A stretch of DNA of 64,000 nt from Burkholderiales bacterium (GTDB lineage Bacteria > Pseudomonadota > Gammaproteobacteria > Burkholderiales > Burkholderiaceae_B). A program made the translations under genes and the position numbers. The stretch is from the NCBI GenBank assembly GCA_027484315.1, contig JAIXTE010000046.1:1-64000 (forward strand), read 5' to 3'. Below the pieces are notes generated by a model that ran no database searches, was not told the DNA's origin, and worked only from the letters and a program-made list of their open reading frames with translations. This document shows, in pieces, positions 30,201 through 38,921 of this stretch; within the stretch, counting starts at the first letter, position 1, and each line of letters opens with the position of its first letter.

Positions 30201-31236
30201 GGGCATTGCGGAAGCCGGCCGTGCCATTGCCAGTGCGATTGGTGTGGCCAAGGCGAGTGGCTTTGCATCGGGCCTTGAAAGCCTGAAAGATTCGCTGGCC
30301 AGCATGGGCAATGAATCAATATTTCAAACCCCACCTGCTGAGCTGCAAAAAATGACCCTTGGGGAAACACTGCAGGGGCACGGTATTCAATTGCCTGACG
30401 ACTCAGTGACCACACTATTTACCAGCATTGAGCTGGGTACCCTTGCTCAGGGCATTGGATTGGTTTCAAATGTTTTGGCCAATCGACAGATGGAAGCCGC
30501 AGCAACAACGCTTGCTGCATTTCCTGAGCATTTACAAAAAGGCTCCTCGGCTTTGGCGGCTTTGCCTGCTGCACCAGAAGAGCAAGCGGACTCGGGTGTG
30601 GCAGTGCCTGCAGGCGCTGGCCAGCATGCAGGCCAAGGCTCAACACCGCCTGCGTTGCCCACACCTGCCCAGCCTGCTGATTCCGCTGACTTGGTCAATT
30701 TACCAGCAAGCCAAGCCATGCAGCTGGACACAATGAAAACGCCTGAAAGGCCTGCCACGCAGGCAAACGATCAGCAAAGCCACCGTGCTTTGCTGCGCAC
30801 TGATTCAACTGGTTCGCTGGCCACGGTAGATGAGGAAAAAGACGAACTGGCAGCTGCAATCAAGTTCTTCGATGAAAACAACCCGTATTCAGTTGAGCAG
30901 TTGAACAACATGGTGCAAGATGCGATTGCTGATGAACAGCAAGCACTCGGTTCTACCAGCTTGACTGACAAATTCTTGCCTACACGCAATTCAAACACGC
31001 GCCACGCAACGGCAGTCGACCTGGCTACCCATTATGGGCGACCACAGGTATTGGTGGCTTTGAACACGGCGGCTCGCGCTACCCGAAATGCCCCCACTGC
31101 GGTGAAGCTGAAGTCGGCACAAGGCAAGGTGTTTTCGCGCGCGCTCAGCGAGGCGACAAGTCGCCAAGGTATTTACGACAGCCTTGGTAAACGCATTAAC
31201 CCAACTGGCGAGAAGATAGGCAAAACTGAGAAATAA
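27274..31236 (+). CDS. Very large leucine-rich-repeat protein, putative secreted effector
   Basis: About 16-17 LRR-type units of 33-34 aa (LGQLxxLQTLxLxxNxLGxxxxNPQxAKxFFxG), preceded by an N-terminal segment, followed by a large helical C-terminal half with Ala/Gly-rich hydrophobic stretch; frame open from 27214, ATG 27274 preferred. Confidence 0.85.
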   Translation: MINATQNAQPFFRNQHQAAESRQAGAIQAPTPSADVLAAIPQGRLGGVAKAADTAERFKQELQEWVDQAPIEERRDRKKAAKTIFEVYENAGKSLQLGNLSLTSMPSLVLLSNLQTLVLYDNKLDALAENPHAATAFFEELSQLSNLELIRLPYDNLDVLAQNPQTAIALFEGLGQLRSLQTLELSWNDLGAFAAANPYVAKAIAYGLGQLRSLQTLRLDYNHLGAFAAANPYVAQAIADGLGQLRSLQTLKLSWNDLGAFAANPQAAKAFFAGVSQLSNLQILELSRNDLGAFAANPQAAEAIADGLGQLRNLRSLDLSGNNFGALVENPQAAKIFLEGLGQLRNLQTLNLRCNELGRLFEDPQTAKVFFKVLSQLGNLQTLILGQNELSRSLENPQIAQVFFDGLGRLSNLQYLDLQDNDLGNLAKNQQIAKAFFDGLGQLSHLQGLNLSRNELGNLAGNPKAAIVFFEVLSHLSNLQTLDLMFNKLGNLAENPQAAKVFFEGLGQLGNLQILELSYNGLGALAANPQTAKDFAEGLGKLSNLQTLDLSENHLDYLTGNTQAAYAFIDGLGKLRNLRKLSLNGNAIFSLYKNQEVARAFLEGLRQFRQLRELGLEECLPNYWIKNPQLAKLFFDVLGSFSHLRSLDLYRNRLHEIFCDYPVVTEALFNCVVQLEQLQNLSLPSYFDDNGYGEDWCDGMDEDPRSVVYDQVCDRFTQLITFRASLRQHHIESESTAIIEQGQLWTPTIAEKLFERCATLTDAVSAYELLTHVHDKGELSWPEVQSNLKTVCLAVATNLIGTDTQGEEALAKVRNQEMAYLLSLVQHGAKIGALTSKSAFNIQLHIQNGLRINQAFSAIQALQQNQQAMLGGLQAVGNALGQHIQHTAQLQAQYKDCFQQLANNQQQLQNKQNQLALAHGSMREILNTEIETLRSNQARIGDNLHQVGLKMLSAQRIRAIGSAVATGVAFLPWVGAGIAEAGRAIASAIGVAKASGFASGLESLKDSLASMGNESIFQTPPAELQKMTLGETLQGHGIQLPDDSVTTLFTSIELGTLAQGIGLVSNVLANRQMEAAATTLAAFPEHLQKGSSALAALPAAPEEQADSGVAVPAGAGQHAGQGSTPPALPTPAQPADSADLVNLPASQAMQLDTMKTPERPATQANDQQSHRALLRTDSTGSLATVDEEKDELAAAIKFFDENNPYSVEQLNNMVQDAIADEQQALGSTSLTDKFLPTRNSNTRHATAVDLATHYGRPQVLVALNTAARATRNAPTAVKLKSAQGKVFSRALSEATSRQGIYDSLGKRINPTGEKIGKTEK
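27790..28092 (+). repeat. Near-identical 102/99-nt tandem units within the LRR gene
   Basis: Units start at 27790, 27892 and 27994; the first two share ggtttggg(c/t)cagctacgcagcttgcaaaccct...cttggtgcttttgcagcagcaaacccgtacgtcgca. Confidence 0.85.
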
Positions 31237-31249
31237 ATTGGGGTAGGGC

Positions 31250-31288
31250 CACCGCGCGTCAAACTGCGCCTGCAGTTGATGCGCGGTG
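31250..31288. terminator. Strong hairpin after the LRR gene, possible terminator without T-tract
   Basis: caccgcgc...tcaaactgc / gcagttga...gcgcggtg. Confidence 0.4.
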
Positions 31289-31449
31289 CTCCGTTGGTAA
31301 TCAGCGAATCAAGCCGGCTTGGCTGCTTGTCACCAAACTTTGCGTGGTGATTAACCACAACGGGTCACCCGTTTCCACTTGGCCTGTTCATCCAGTAAGG
31401 TCATGAATTGCACATTCCGCAATTGGGCGACGTGTTTCCTGCTTCCGTG

Positions 31450-32025
31450 ATGAATCAAATTCGCAACTACCCGCTTGCCCTGTTGTTTCTGGCCTTGTCC
31501 GCTGCCGCGCAAGCTTCTCCTGGCTGGGTGTATGCCACCCACGCGAACATATCCATTCCGGAAGGTTCGCCGCTGATTCACATGCCCAGCTTGGAAGATG
31601 AAACCCTTCATGAGTTTGTCGGGCAGGTTGAGTTGGCGGGCAAGGTGCAGGTTGGGTGGTACAGGTGGATTGCTGAAGACTCGATTGAAATTGAAATGGA
31701 GCTGATATTTGTGCCCGCGGCCGAGCAGCACACCAAGCTTCCGGTGGTTCAACACCCCTTGGAGCCGCCCACATTGCCCAAGCTGATTTCCCTGGATATT
31801 CCCAATGGTGACGAAAGCGCCATGCTGACACGCTTGTTTGGGGAAAAGCTGGCCGCCGACATTCTGAAAAAACGCTTGAACAGGTCTGTGGAAGGAATAA
31901 TCACTTTCAACACCTACCAAACGCGGGTTGAATGCGATCGCCGGTTTTTCCGCGCAACCCCGGTCTCTTTCACGCCCACAGCCAAGCCCAAGGTTCTGGG
32001 CAGCTTGCCTCAACTGGGTTGCTGA
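31450..32025 (+). CDS. Hypothetical exported protein
   Basis: Signal peptide MNQIRNYPLALLFLALSAAAQAS; predicted periplasmic; short upstream ORF extension discounted. Confidence 0.65.
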   Translation: MNQIRNYPLALLFLALSAAAQASPGWVYATHANISIPEGSPLIHMPSLEDETLHEFVGQVELAGKVQVGWYRWIAEDSIEIEMELIFVPAAEQHTKLPVVQHPLEPPTLPKLISLDIPNGDESAMLTRLFGEKLAADILKKRLNRSVEGIITFNTYQTRVECDRRFFRATPVSFTPTAKPKVLGSLPQLGC

Positions 32026-32112
32026 AAACCCGGTTTTTAAACCTTGCAGGTCATGATTGCAATAACCTGCAAGGTCATGGATGCCATTCAATTTCCATGG
32101 CAGTATTCAGGC

Positions 32113-32889
32113 ATGAACAGTCAGACCCCCTCAAGACATGCTGGAATTTGCCTGCGCGATTTGCGTGCAAGGCAGAAAGTCAGCCAGCTCGACCTGGCCT
32201 TGCGCGTTGGTGTGTCGCAGCGGCACCTCAGTTGCATTGAAACCGGCAAGGCCAGCGCCAGCAAGGAAATGCTGCTGGCCCTGCTGGAAGGCCTGGATGC
32301 GCCGCTGAGTCAGCGCAACGAAACACTGGTGGCCGCAGGCTTCGCCCCGGTGTTTGGCCACCGGCCGATTGATCACCGCGAGATGAGCACCGTCAACGAA
32401 GTGATTGACCTGCTGTTGATGGGGCCGCAGGCCGCCCCCGCCATGGTGCTGGACAGTGCATGGAACCTCGTGAAATTCAACCCCGGTTTTGTGCGCCTGA
32501 TCGAGTTGCTTGAATTTGACTTGACCGCTTTGCAGGCCACCCCCAATGTATTGCTGGCCTTGGCCGCTCCCGGTGGCTTGGGCACGCGCCTGTTGAATCC
32601 CGATGAGGTGCTGGACGATGTGTTGCGTCGCGCACAGCGTGAAGCCTTGCACATTCCCGCACTGCAAACCGTGCTGGATGCCTTGCCTGCCAACCTGCGC
32701 AATGCCCGGCAGCATCACGGGCCCGTTAGCAGCCCCACGCTGGAAACCCGTTTCAGCAGCAGTGTTGGGGAATTGCGCTTCATCTCCACCTTCACTACCT
32801 TTGGTGCACCCATGGACATCACGGCCGCTTCACTTCGGATTGAGCACATGTTCCCGGCCGATGAGCAAACCCGGGCGGCCTTCTCGTGA
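32113..32889 (+). CDS. XRE-family helix-turn-helix regulator (MmyB-like C-terminal domain)
   Basis: LRDLRARQKVSQLDLALRVGVSQRHLSCIETGKASASKEMLLALLEGLD followed by MmyB-type ligand domain. Confidence 0.9.
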   Translation: MNSQTPSRHAGICLRDLRARQKVSQLDLALRVGVSQRHLSCIETGKASASKEMLLALLEGLDAPLSQRNETLVAAGFAPVFGHRPIDHREMSTVNEVIDLLLMGPQAAPAMVLDSAWNLVKFNPGFVRLIELLEFDLTALQATPNVLLALAAPGGLGTRLLNPDEVLDDVLRRAQREALHIPALQTVLDALPANLRNARQHHGPVSSPTLETRFSSSVGELRFISTFTTFGAPMDITAASLRIEHMFPADEQTRAAFS

Positions 32890-33707
32890 TGCGGCATTTC
32901 TTGTTGTTGATCTTGCTTGCCTTGGGTGCGTTTGCAGTCTGGTGGGTGTTGCAAAAGCCCAGCCACAATCGCCCTTGGGCGGATGATGTCGCACAGTTGT
33001 TGCACGCCGACTTGCAGGGTGATGCCGTGGTGCTGCACAACGTGCGCAATTTTGAATGGCGCACCGAAACCGATTACACCCCGCGCTGGGATACCCGGCG
33101 CTACGACCTGTCGACATTGCAAAGTGCGGATCTTGTTTTGTCTTACTGGATGGGGCCTGCAATCGCTCACACCTTGGTGTCGTTTGGTTTCGCCGATGGC
33201 AGCTACCTGACTTTCTCTCTGGAAATTCGCAAGGAAAAGGGTGAAGAGTTTTCTGCATGGAAGGGTTTTTTTCGTCAGTTCGAGGCCATACTGGTGGCCG
33301 CTGACGAAGCCGACATTGTGCGAACACGCAGCAATGCACGCGGTGAAGATGTGTACATTTACCGCCTCGACATTCCGCCGGAACAACTCAAAACACTATT
33401 TCTGGCTTACGTAGAACGCGCCACTGAATTGGAGAAGGCCCCCGCGTTTTACAACACCCTGACCAGCAATTGCACCACCGTGGTTTATGAAATTGCCAAA
33501 CAGATCGTGCCCGATTTGCCGCTGGATTATCGTCTGCTGGCGAGTGGATATTTCGCAGAATACGCGCACGAACAGGGTGGCTTGGTCAAAGGTTTCAGCC
33601 TGGCTGAACTGAAGCAGAAAGGCTACATTGTGTCCCGTGCAAAAGCCGCTCAGTCTGGCGAAAACTTTTCTGAAGTGATTCGCCGCAGTGTGCCCGGCAT
33701 GCATTGA
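32889..33707 (+). CDS. DUF4105-type membrane-anchored protein
   Basis: VRNFEWRTETDYTPRWDTRRYDLSTLQSADLVLSYWMGPAIAHTLVSFGFADG and TLTSNCTTVVYEI; family name from recollection. Confidence 0.75.
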   Translation: MRHFLLLILLALGAFAVWWVLQKPSHNRPWADDVAQLLHADLQGDAVVLHNVRNFEWRTETDYTPRWDTRRYDLSTLQSADLVLSYWMGPAIAHTLVSFGFADGSYLTFSLEIRKEKGEEFSAWKGFFRQFEAILVAADEADIVRTRSNARGEDVYIYRLDIPPEQLKTLFLAYVERATELEKAPAFYNTLTSNCTTVVYEIAKQIVPDLPLDYRLLASGYFAEYAHEQGGLVKGFSLAELKQKGYIVSRAKAAQSGENFSEVIRRSVPGMH

Positions 33708-33740
33708 ACACACCGGGGCCGTTTGTATTTCAAGCCGGTT

Positions 33741-34952
33741 TTAGCAGCCCCCGGCCCAGCGGGTATCGTGGATGTTGTAGCTGCGTGGTTTCATGTAATC
33801 CACCGGGTCGCGCAGGTAGTCCACCACAGGTGGTTGCGGCAGTTTGCCCACAGCATTCAGCCAACTGTTCTCATAGGCTGCGGCACCGCCACCAATTCCG
33901 GGTGTCCATGCATCATGGTGAGTTGGCAGCGCCACTTTGGGTTTGGTCATGGCCACATAGGCCAGCGCGTCGCGGTAGGCGCTTGTGATCAAACCAAAAC
34001 CCACAATGGCATTCAATTGCACATCCACACATTCCGGCAGATTTTGAATGGCGGTTGCAATCGCCTCGCTGTCGGCATTTCCCGCTTTCATAACGCCGGT
34101 TGAGTCGTGCCAGAACCATGAAAAATCACCCACGCGGAAATGGTAAGCCCAAGTGCCGCCGCCCGGTTGACCCACACCGCCGTCATCCTGAAGCGTGCCC
34201 ACAAAACGAAGTGCTTCGGCCACGCTGGTGTTCAGGTAGGTGGGAAATGTCAACACATCGGGAATGTAAACCAGGGGCATGCCACCGCTGAGCAAATCAG
34301 TGGGTTCAGCCGCCGAGTGGGTGTGTTGAACGACATGCACCGCAGGCAGGTCTTCCCAAATCTGAATGGCCTGCGTGCTGCCCACGCCCGGTGTCGTCTG
34401 GTCGCCCAAATTCAAACAGGGAAAGGTGGCGGCAATCCCTTCATTCGCGGCGCGTTCGCGTGCAATGTCGCACACGGTGCTGCCGCCAATGACCAATGCG
34501 TTGGACAGGCCCGCGACATAACCGGCATCCGCTGCATGATCGAAGTGACCGTGGCCAATGAAGATTGCTTCAGGTCGAATGGCAGCCAGTTCTTCACGGC
34601 CAATGGGCACGTAGTTGGCATGCAACCCGACAATTTCCCAGGCATCCATCAGGAACAAATGCCCCTTCATGCTGACAATGAAACTGGACACGCCAACCCA
34701 CCAGAATTTGACCTCATCGGGGTCCATGGCATTCGGGCCCAGTATCCGTTCGCGAATGGCTTGCAGTTCCGCAGGGGCGGGTGTGGCTGCGGGCAGGGGG
34801 GTGAAATTGCCTGCGTTGAACACGTTGGGCCGCGCCTCATTGGGTGCTACTGTGCGCGCGCTTGCGGGGGCCTGTTCACTGCCGCTACCCAGGCAGGCGG
34901 ACAAAAGCAGGCTGCAGGCCAGAAGGCCTGCGCGTTGAATTGTGCTTGTCAT
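33741..34952 (-). CDS. Metallo-beta-lactamase-fold hydrolase, lipoprotein
   Basis: Lipobox SLLLSAC; FIGHGHFDHAADAGYVAG (HxHxDH); H at LPTHHDAW. Confidence 0.85.
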   Translation of the reverse strand: MTSTIQRAGLLACSLLLSACLGSGSEQAPASARTVAPNEARPNVFNAGNFTPLPAATPAPAELQAIRERILGPNAMDPDEVKFWWVGVSSFIVSMKGHLFLMDAWEIVGLHANYVPIGREELAAIRPEAIFIGHGHFDHAADAGYVAGLSNALVIGGSTVCDIARERAANEGIAATFPCLNLGDQTTPGVGSTQAIQIWEDLPAVHVVQHTHSAAEPTDLLSGGMPLVYIPDVLTFPTYLNTSVAEALRFVGTLQDDGGVGQPGGGTWAYHFRVGDFSWFWHDSTGVMKAGNADSEAIATAIQNLPECVDVQLNAIVGFGLITSAYRDALAYVAMTKPKVALPTHHDAWTPGIGGGAAAYENSWLNAVGKLPQPPVVDYLRDPVDYMKPRSYNIHDTRWAGGC

Positions 34953-35004
34953 TGTTGTGGTGTTGAATGTGTCTCCAACACCTTGTACTGGCCAGTGGGG
35001 CTGA

Positions 35005-35904
35005 TCAGATGCTTTTCAGCAGGGGCGAGAAAAACCGGATGATCTTGGCCAGGTCTTCTTTCGCCTCGGGCAAAGCCAGGTTCATGGTGGGCCAAATGTG
35101 GGGCATGCCGGGGCGGGTCAGCAGCTCGATTTCTCCACCAACCTGTTTGACTGCATCGCGCAGTTGAACGGAATCATCCAGCAGACACTCGCTTTCGCTG
35201 GCTGTCACCATCAGTGGTGGCAGGCCCTTCAGCTTGCCCAGCAGGGGCGAAGCGCGTTCATCGGCCGGGTCAGCACCACACAGGTACAGGTTGGCTGCGT
35301 GTTCGATGATGTGGGCTGACAACATGCTGTCTGTCGCATCGTTGCCTTCAATGGATGGGGACAGCCTGCGCATGTCGGTGGAGGGTGAAATCAGCAAACC
35401 ACCTTGGGCCGGCAATTTGCGTTTCACCGCATGCTGCAACACGGCCAGGGACAGATTGCCCCCGGCGGAATCGCCTGCCACGAATATTGGTTCGCCGGCA
35501 GGTGTGTCTTTCACCAAGGCTTCGAATGCCGCAATGCAATCGTCCAGTGGAACTGGAAACGGGTTTTCGGGTGCCAAGCGGTAATCGGCCATGAACACGC
35601 TAAAACCCAGTGCCTTGGCCAATGCGCCGCAGAAAGGGCGGTACATCGGCGGGTGGCCAGCTACGAAGGCTCCACCATGAATGTAGAGCAGGGCGCCTTT
35701 CGGGTTTGGTGGAATCAACCATTCGCCGGGTACGCCGCCCAATTCACCTTTCTTGAATTTCAAGCCTTTTGGAATAGGGGCCAGCAGGTTGGATGCACCG
35801 GTGACCAGGCGAAAGCGGCGTACAAAACCCGCCCCACTGCCTTTGTAACTTTTCACGGTGATGCTGGCAATTTTGTTCATCAACCTGGCTTGAATGGAGG
35901 GCAT
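35005..35904 (-). CDS. Alpha/beta hydrolase, hormone-sensitive-lipase family esterase
   Basis: LLYIHGGAFVAGHP (HGG), FVAGDSAGGNLSLAVL (GDSAG), C-terminal GMPHIWP. Confidence 0.9.
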   Translation of the reverse strand: MPSIQARLMNKIASITVKSYKGSGAGFVRRFRLVTGASNLLAPIPKGLKFKKGELGGVPGEWLIPPNPKGALLYIHGGAFVAGHPPMYRPFCGALAKALGFSVFMADYRLAPENPFPVPLDDCIAAFEALVKDTPAGEPIFVAGDSAGGNLSLAVLQHAVKRKLPAQGGLLISPSTDMRRLSPSIEGNDATDSMLSAHIIEHAANLYLCGADPADERASPLLGKLKGLPPLMVTASESECLLDDSVQLRDAVKQVGGEIELLTRPGMPHIWPTMNLALPEAKEDLAKIIRFFSPLLKSI

Positions 35905-36081
35905 GGTTTTCCTTGTTCATGGTGAAGTTGAGTATTTATAGCACTGCCTGTTTGTGTCAGTTTAACTGGTCTTTCGTTCAAACTTGATAAATCCGGACAA
36001 ATCGGGCGCGCGGGCCGAAACGCTGTTTTCATGGCGCGAAAAATCGGCACAATTAAAAAAAGACCAATCCACGGAGACATC

Positions 36082-37587
36082 ATGGCCATATTCGACGAAG
36101 ACATTTTGATCATTGGCGCAGGTTTGTCTGGCATCAGTGCCGCCTGCCATTTGAAAAAAGAATGCCCCACGCGAAAGTTCACAATTCTTGAGCGCCGCAC
36201 CACCATTGGGGGCACTTGGGACTTGTTCCGTTACCCCGGCATTCGATCCGATTCGGACATGTTCTCGTTTGGCTTCAAATTCAAGCCTTGGAAGAATGCG
36301 CATTTCTTCTCGCAGGGTGGCGACATCCGCAGCTATGTGCATGAAGCCGCTACTGAAAACAAGGTGTTTGACCATATCCGTTTTCAGCGCAAGGTGAGCG
36401 ATGCAAATTGGGACAGCGAAGCACAGCGCTGGGTGATCAACGCGGTGAATGAAGCTACGGGCGAACCCGAGCAGTACCGTGCGAAATTCATGATGGCCTG
36501 TGCCGGTTATTACAACTACGACCAAGGCTACCGCCCTGATTTTCCCGGCGAAAAGAGTTTCAAGGGGCACATCATTCACCCCCAGCACTGGCCGGAAAAT
36601 CTCGACTACACCGGTAAGAAAGTGGTGGTGATTGGCAGTGGCGCAACCGCGGTCACGCTGATCCCAAGCATGGCGGACAAGGTTGAACACATCACCATGC
36701 TGCAGCGTTCACCGTCGTATATTTTCTCACTGCCCTCCGTGGATGCACTGACCCGTGTGTTGCAGAAAACATTGCCGTCCAAGCTGGCCTACAAGCTGAA
36801 CCGCACCCGCACCATTGGGCTTGCGCACTTCATGTTCAAGGCCAGCAAGAGCAAACCCGAAGTGGTGCGCCGCTTCCTGATTGCGATGATGCGTCGGCAA
36901 CTGAAAGGCTCAAAGGTCGACATCAAGCATTTCACCCCGAATTACATGCCCTGGGACCAGCGTTTGTGCCTGGTGCCAGACGGTGATTTTTTCAAGGCCC
37001 TGCGCGGTGGCAAAGCCAGTGTGGCCACCGACACCATCAAGCAGTTCGTGCCCAATGGCATTGAACTGAGTTCAGGTGAAGTGCTTGAAGCCGACATCAT
37101 CGTGACTGCCACAGGCCTGAATGTACAAATGGTGGGTGGCATGAAAATCAGCCTGGATGACGTGCCTGTGAATCTGAGCGAAAAAATGTTCTACAAGAGC
37201 GCCATGCTTCAGGACCTTCCCAATGCGGCAGTCGTGCTGGGTTACACGCATGCGTCTTGGACATTGAAGTCGGATTTGGTCAGTGGATTTGTTTGCCGTT
37301 TGCTGAACCACATGGACAAGAAGGGACATGCAGTGGCTGTAGCTAAAACTGATACCGTTCAGCCAGTAGAAGGCTTCACGGTATTGGGTGGTTTGAATTC
37401 AGGCTACCTGAAGCGCGTGGCCGACCAACTGCCGCGCCAAGGTGAAACCCATCCCTGGCACAATCGGCAGGACTACTATCACGACACCAAGACCCTGCTT
37501 GAGGACCCGGTTGATGAGCCAGGCCTGGTATTCCAGCCTGCCAAACCGGTCGCAACTACCAAACCCAAGCTGAAGGCTGTGGCCTAA
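36082..37587 (+). CDS. Flavin-containing / Baeyer-Villiger-type monooxygenase
   Basis: ILIIGAGLSGISAACHLKKECP, FKGHIIHPQHWPENLDYTGKKVVVIGSGATAVTLIPSMA. Confidence 0.92.
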   Translation: MAIFDEDILIIGAGLSGISAACHLKKECPTRKFTILERRTTIGGTWDLFRYPGIRSDSDMFSFGFKFKPWKNAHFFSQGGDIRSYVHEAATENKVFDHIRFQRKVSDANWDSEAQRWVINAVNEATGEPEQYRAKFMMACAGYYNYDQGYRPDFPGEKSFKGHIIHPQHWPENLDYTGKKVVVIGSGATAVTLIPSMADKVEHITMLQRSPSYIFSLPSVDALTRVLQKTLPSKLAYKLNRTRTIGLAHFMFKASKSKPEVVRRFLIAMMRRQLKGSKVDIKHFTPNYMPWDQRLCLVPDGDFFKALRGGKASVATDTIKQFVPNGIELSSGEVLEADIIVTATGLNVQMVGGMKISLDDVPVNLSEKMFYKSAMLQDLPNAAVVLGYTHASWTLKSDLVSGFVCRLLNHMDKKGHAVAVAKTDTVQPVEGFTVLGGLNSGYLKRVADQLPRQGETHPWHNRQDYYHDTKTLLEDPVDEPGLVFQPAKPVATTKPKLKAVA

Positions 37588-37623
37588 CTTGGTGAGTTGA
37601 TATGGTGAATTAAGGCACCTGTT

Positions 37624-37869
37624 TTAGTCGCCATCCACACGGGTGAAGCGCTGAGACATGCGCTCACCCACCTGCACCATCTCGAAAAACACCGACATGG
37701 GTCGAGTCCATGCGGTGTGGGTGTCGCCGCTGAGTGGCCTGTACACCACCACGGGGCTCAAATCGCTTTCCTGGATGGCCTGACAAATGATTTCATAAAG
37801 GCCACCCTTGTAGTGCCTGTAACGTTCTCCGGGTTTCACGCTGTGGGTTTGTTCGGGTACGTGGCTCAT
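37624..37869 (-). CDS. DUF1653-type small protein
   Basis: VKPGERYRHYKGGLYEIICQAIQESDLSPVVVYRPLSGDTHTAWTRPMSVFFEMV. Confidence 0.85.
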   Translation of the reverse strand: MSHVPEQTHSVKPGERYRHYKGGLYEIICQAIQESDLSPVVVYRPLSGDTHTAWTRPMSVFFEMVQVGERMSQRFTRVDGD

Positions 37870-37994
37870 CGTGGTCTCCTGGTGTTTTTTTGCAGTGTAC
37901 TTCCAAACCGGAATGAGAGTCATATTTCTTGAATATTCAAGGCCATACCGTTAAACTGGCTGGCTGTCCCAGAAGAATTGAAAGGAGTTCCTGA

Positions 37995-38333
37995 ATGCCT
38001 GCAACCAAGCGAGCAACCGAGGAAACCAGCAAAACAGCCACCAAGGCAATCCCCAAGGTGGCTTCCAAAGCAAGTGCAAAACCAGCAACGGCCAAAGTGG
38101 TTGAAGAAGCTGCTGAGGTGGCTGCAAATGTTTCTGACAATGCGTCTGCAAGCCGGCCTGTTGCCAGCACCCGCAAACCATCCAAAACCGCGCTGTCCCC
38201 GTCGGAAGTGACGCCCCTGGCCTTGTTGACACCCAGCAAGCCTGCTCGCCGTCGCCGTTCCGGTGCAGCCAAGCCCAGAAAGTTGAAAGGCGCCACCACC
38301 ACCTGGCCTTTCCCGACAGGCTCACGCCCTTAA
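37995..38333 (+). CDS. Ala/Lys/Thr-rich basic protein (histone-H1-like composition)
   Basis: MPATKRATEETSKTATKAIPKVASKASAKPATAK...PARRRRSGAAKPRKLKG; compositional evidence only. Confidence 0.55.
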   Translation: MPATKRATEETSKTATKAIPKVASKASAKPATAKVVEEAAEVAANVSDNASASRPVASTRKPSKTALSPSEVTPLALLTPSKPARRRRSGAAKPRKLKGATTTWPFPTGSRP

Positions 38334-38351
38334 CTTGCCCACACGCTGACC

Positions 38352-38921
38352 ATGCTGCTAATCGACATACTGCGCTTATTGCTGGAAACTGCGGCCAGCC
38401 TGCTGACCTTTTGCCTGTTGCTGCGTGCACTCATGCAATGGGTACGCATTCACCCCAGCAACCCCCTGTCACCATTCATTTTTTCAATGACAGACTGGTT
38501 GGTAAAGCCTCTGCGCAAGGGTGTGCCAGGTTATGGCGGCATTGACTGGGCATCCATTTTTGGTGCCTTCGTGGTGTCCTTTGTGCTGCACATCATCCTG
38601 GTTCTGGTCACCGTCGGGCTGGGTAATGGCGGGCCGGGTGTCGGTTCACTGATCACCCTGACCATTCCAATCGCAATATTCTGGGTGCTTCGCAATGTGG
38701 CCTACCTCTTGATGGGCATTGTCCTGATTCAGGTCATACTCAGTTGGGTGAATCCTTTTTTTTTTTTTTTTTCCATCTTGAATGAATTGTCCCGCCCATT
38801 TCTGGAGCCGCTTCGCCGCGTGCTGCCTACAGTCGGCAATGTCGATTTGTCACCATTGGCATTTTTCCTGATTTTGCAAATCATCATGATGGTGCTGCAA
38901 AGCCTGATGCCAGGGTTCTGA
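38352..38921 (+). CDS. YggT family membrane protein
   Basis: Two YggT-like repeats, LLRALMQWVRIHPSNPLSPFIFSMTDWLVKPLRKGVPG and ILSWVNPFFFFFSILNELSRPFLEPLRRVLP. Confidence 0.88.
   Translation: MLLIDILRLLLETAASLLTFCLLLRALMQWVRIHPSNPLSPFIFSMTDWLVKPLRKGVPGYGGIDWASIFGAFVVSFVLHIILVLVTVGLGNGGPGVGSLITLTIPIAIFWVLRNVAYLLMGIVLIQVILSWVNPFFFFFSILNELSRPFLEPLRRVLPTVGNVDLSPLAFFLILQIIMMVLQSLMPGF
38756..38772 (+). repeat. T17 homopolymer inside yggT
   Basis: aatcc followed by 17 consecutive T then ccatcttg; encodes FFFFF. Confidence 0.9.

Noticed and set aside
31351-32091. 246-aa minus-strand ORF opposite the exported protein gene
   Set aside because: The plus-strand frame has a signal peptide and sensible composition; the minus frame looks like shadow sequence. 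A short QVETGDPLWLITTQSLVTSQAGLIR antisense peptide near 31.3 kb was too short to call.
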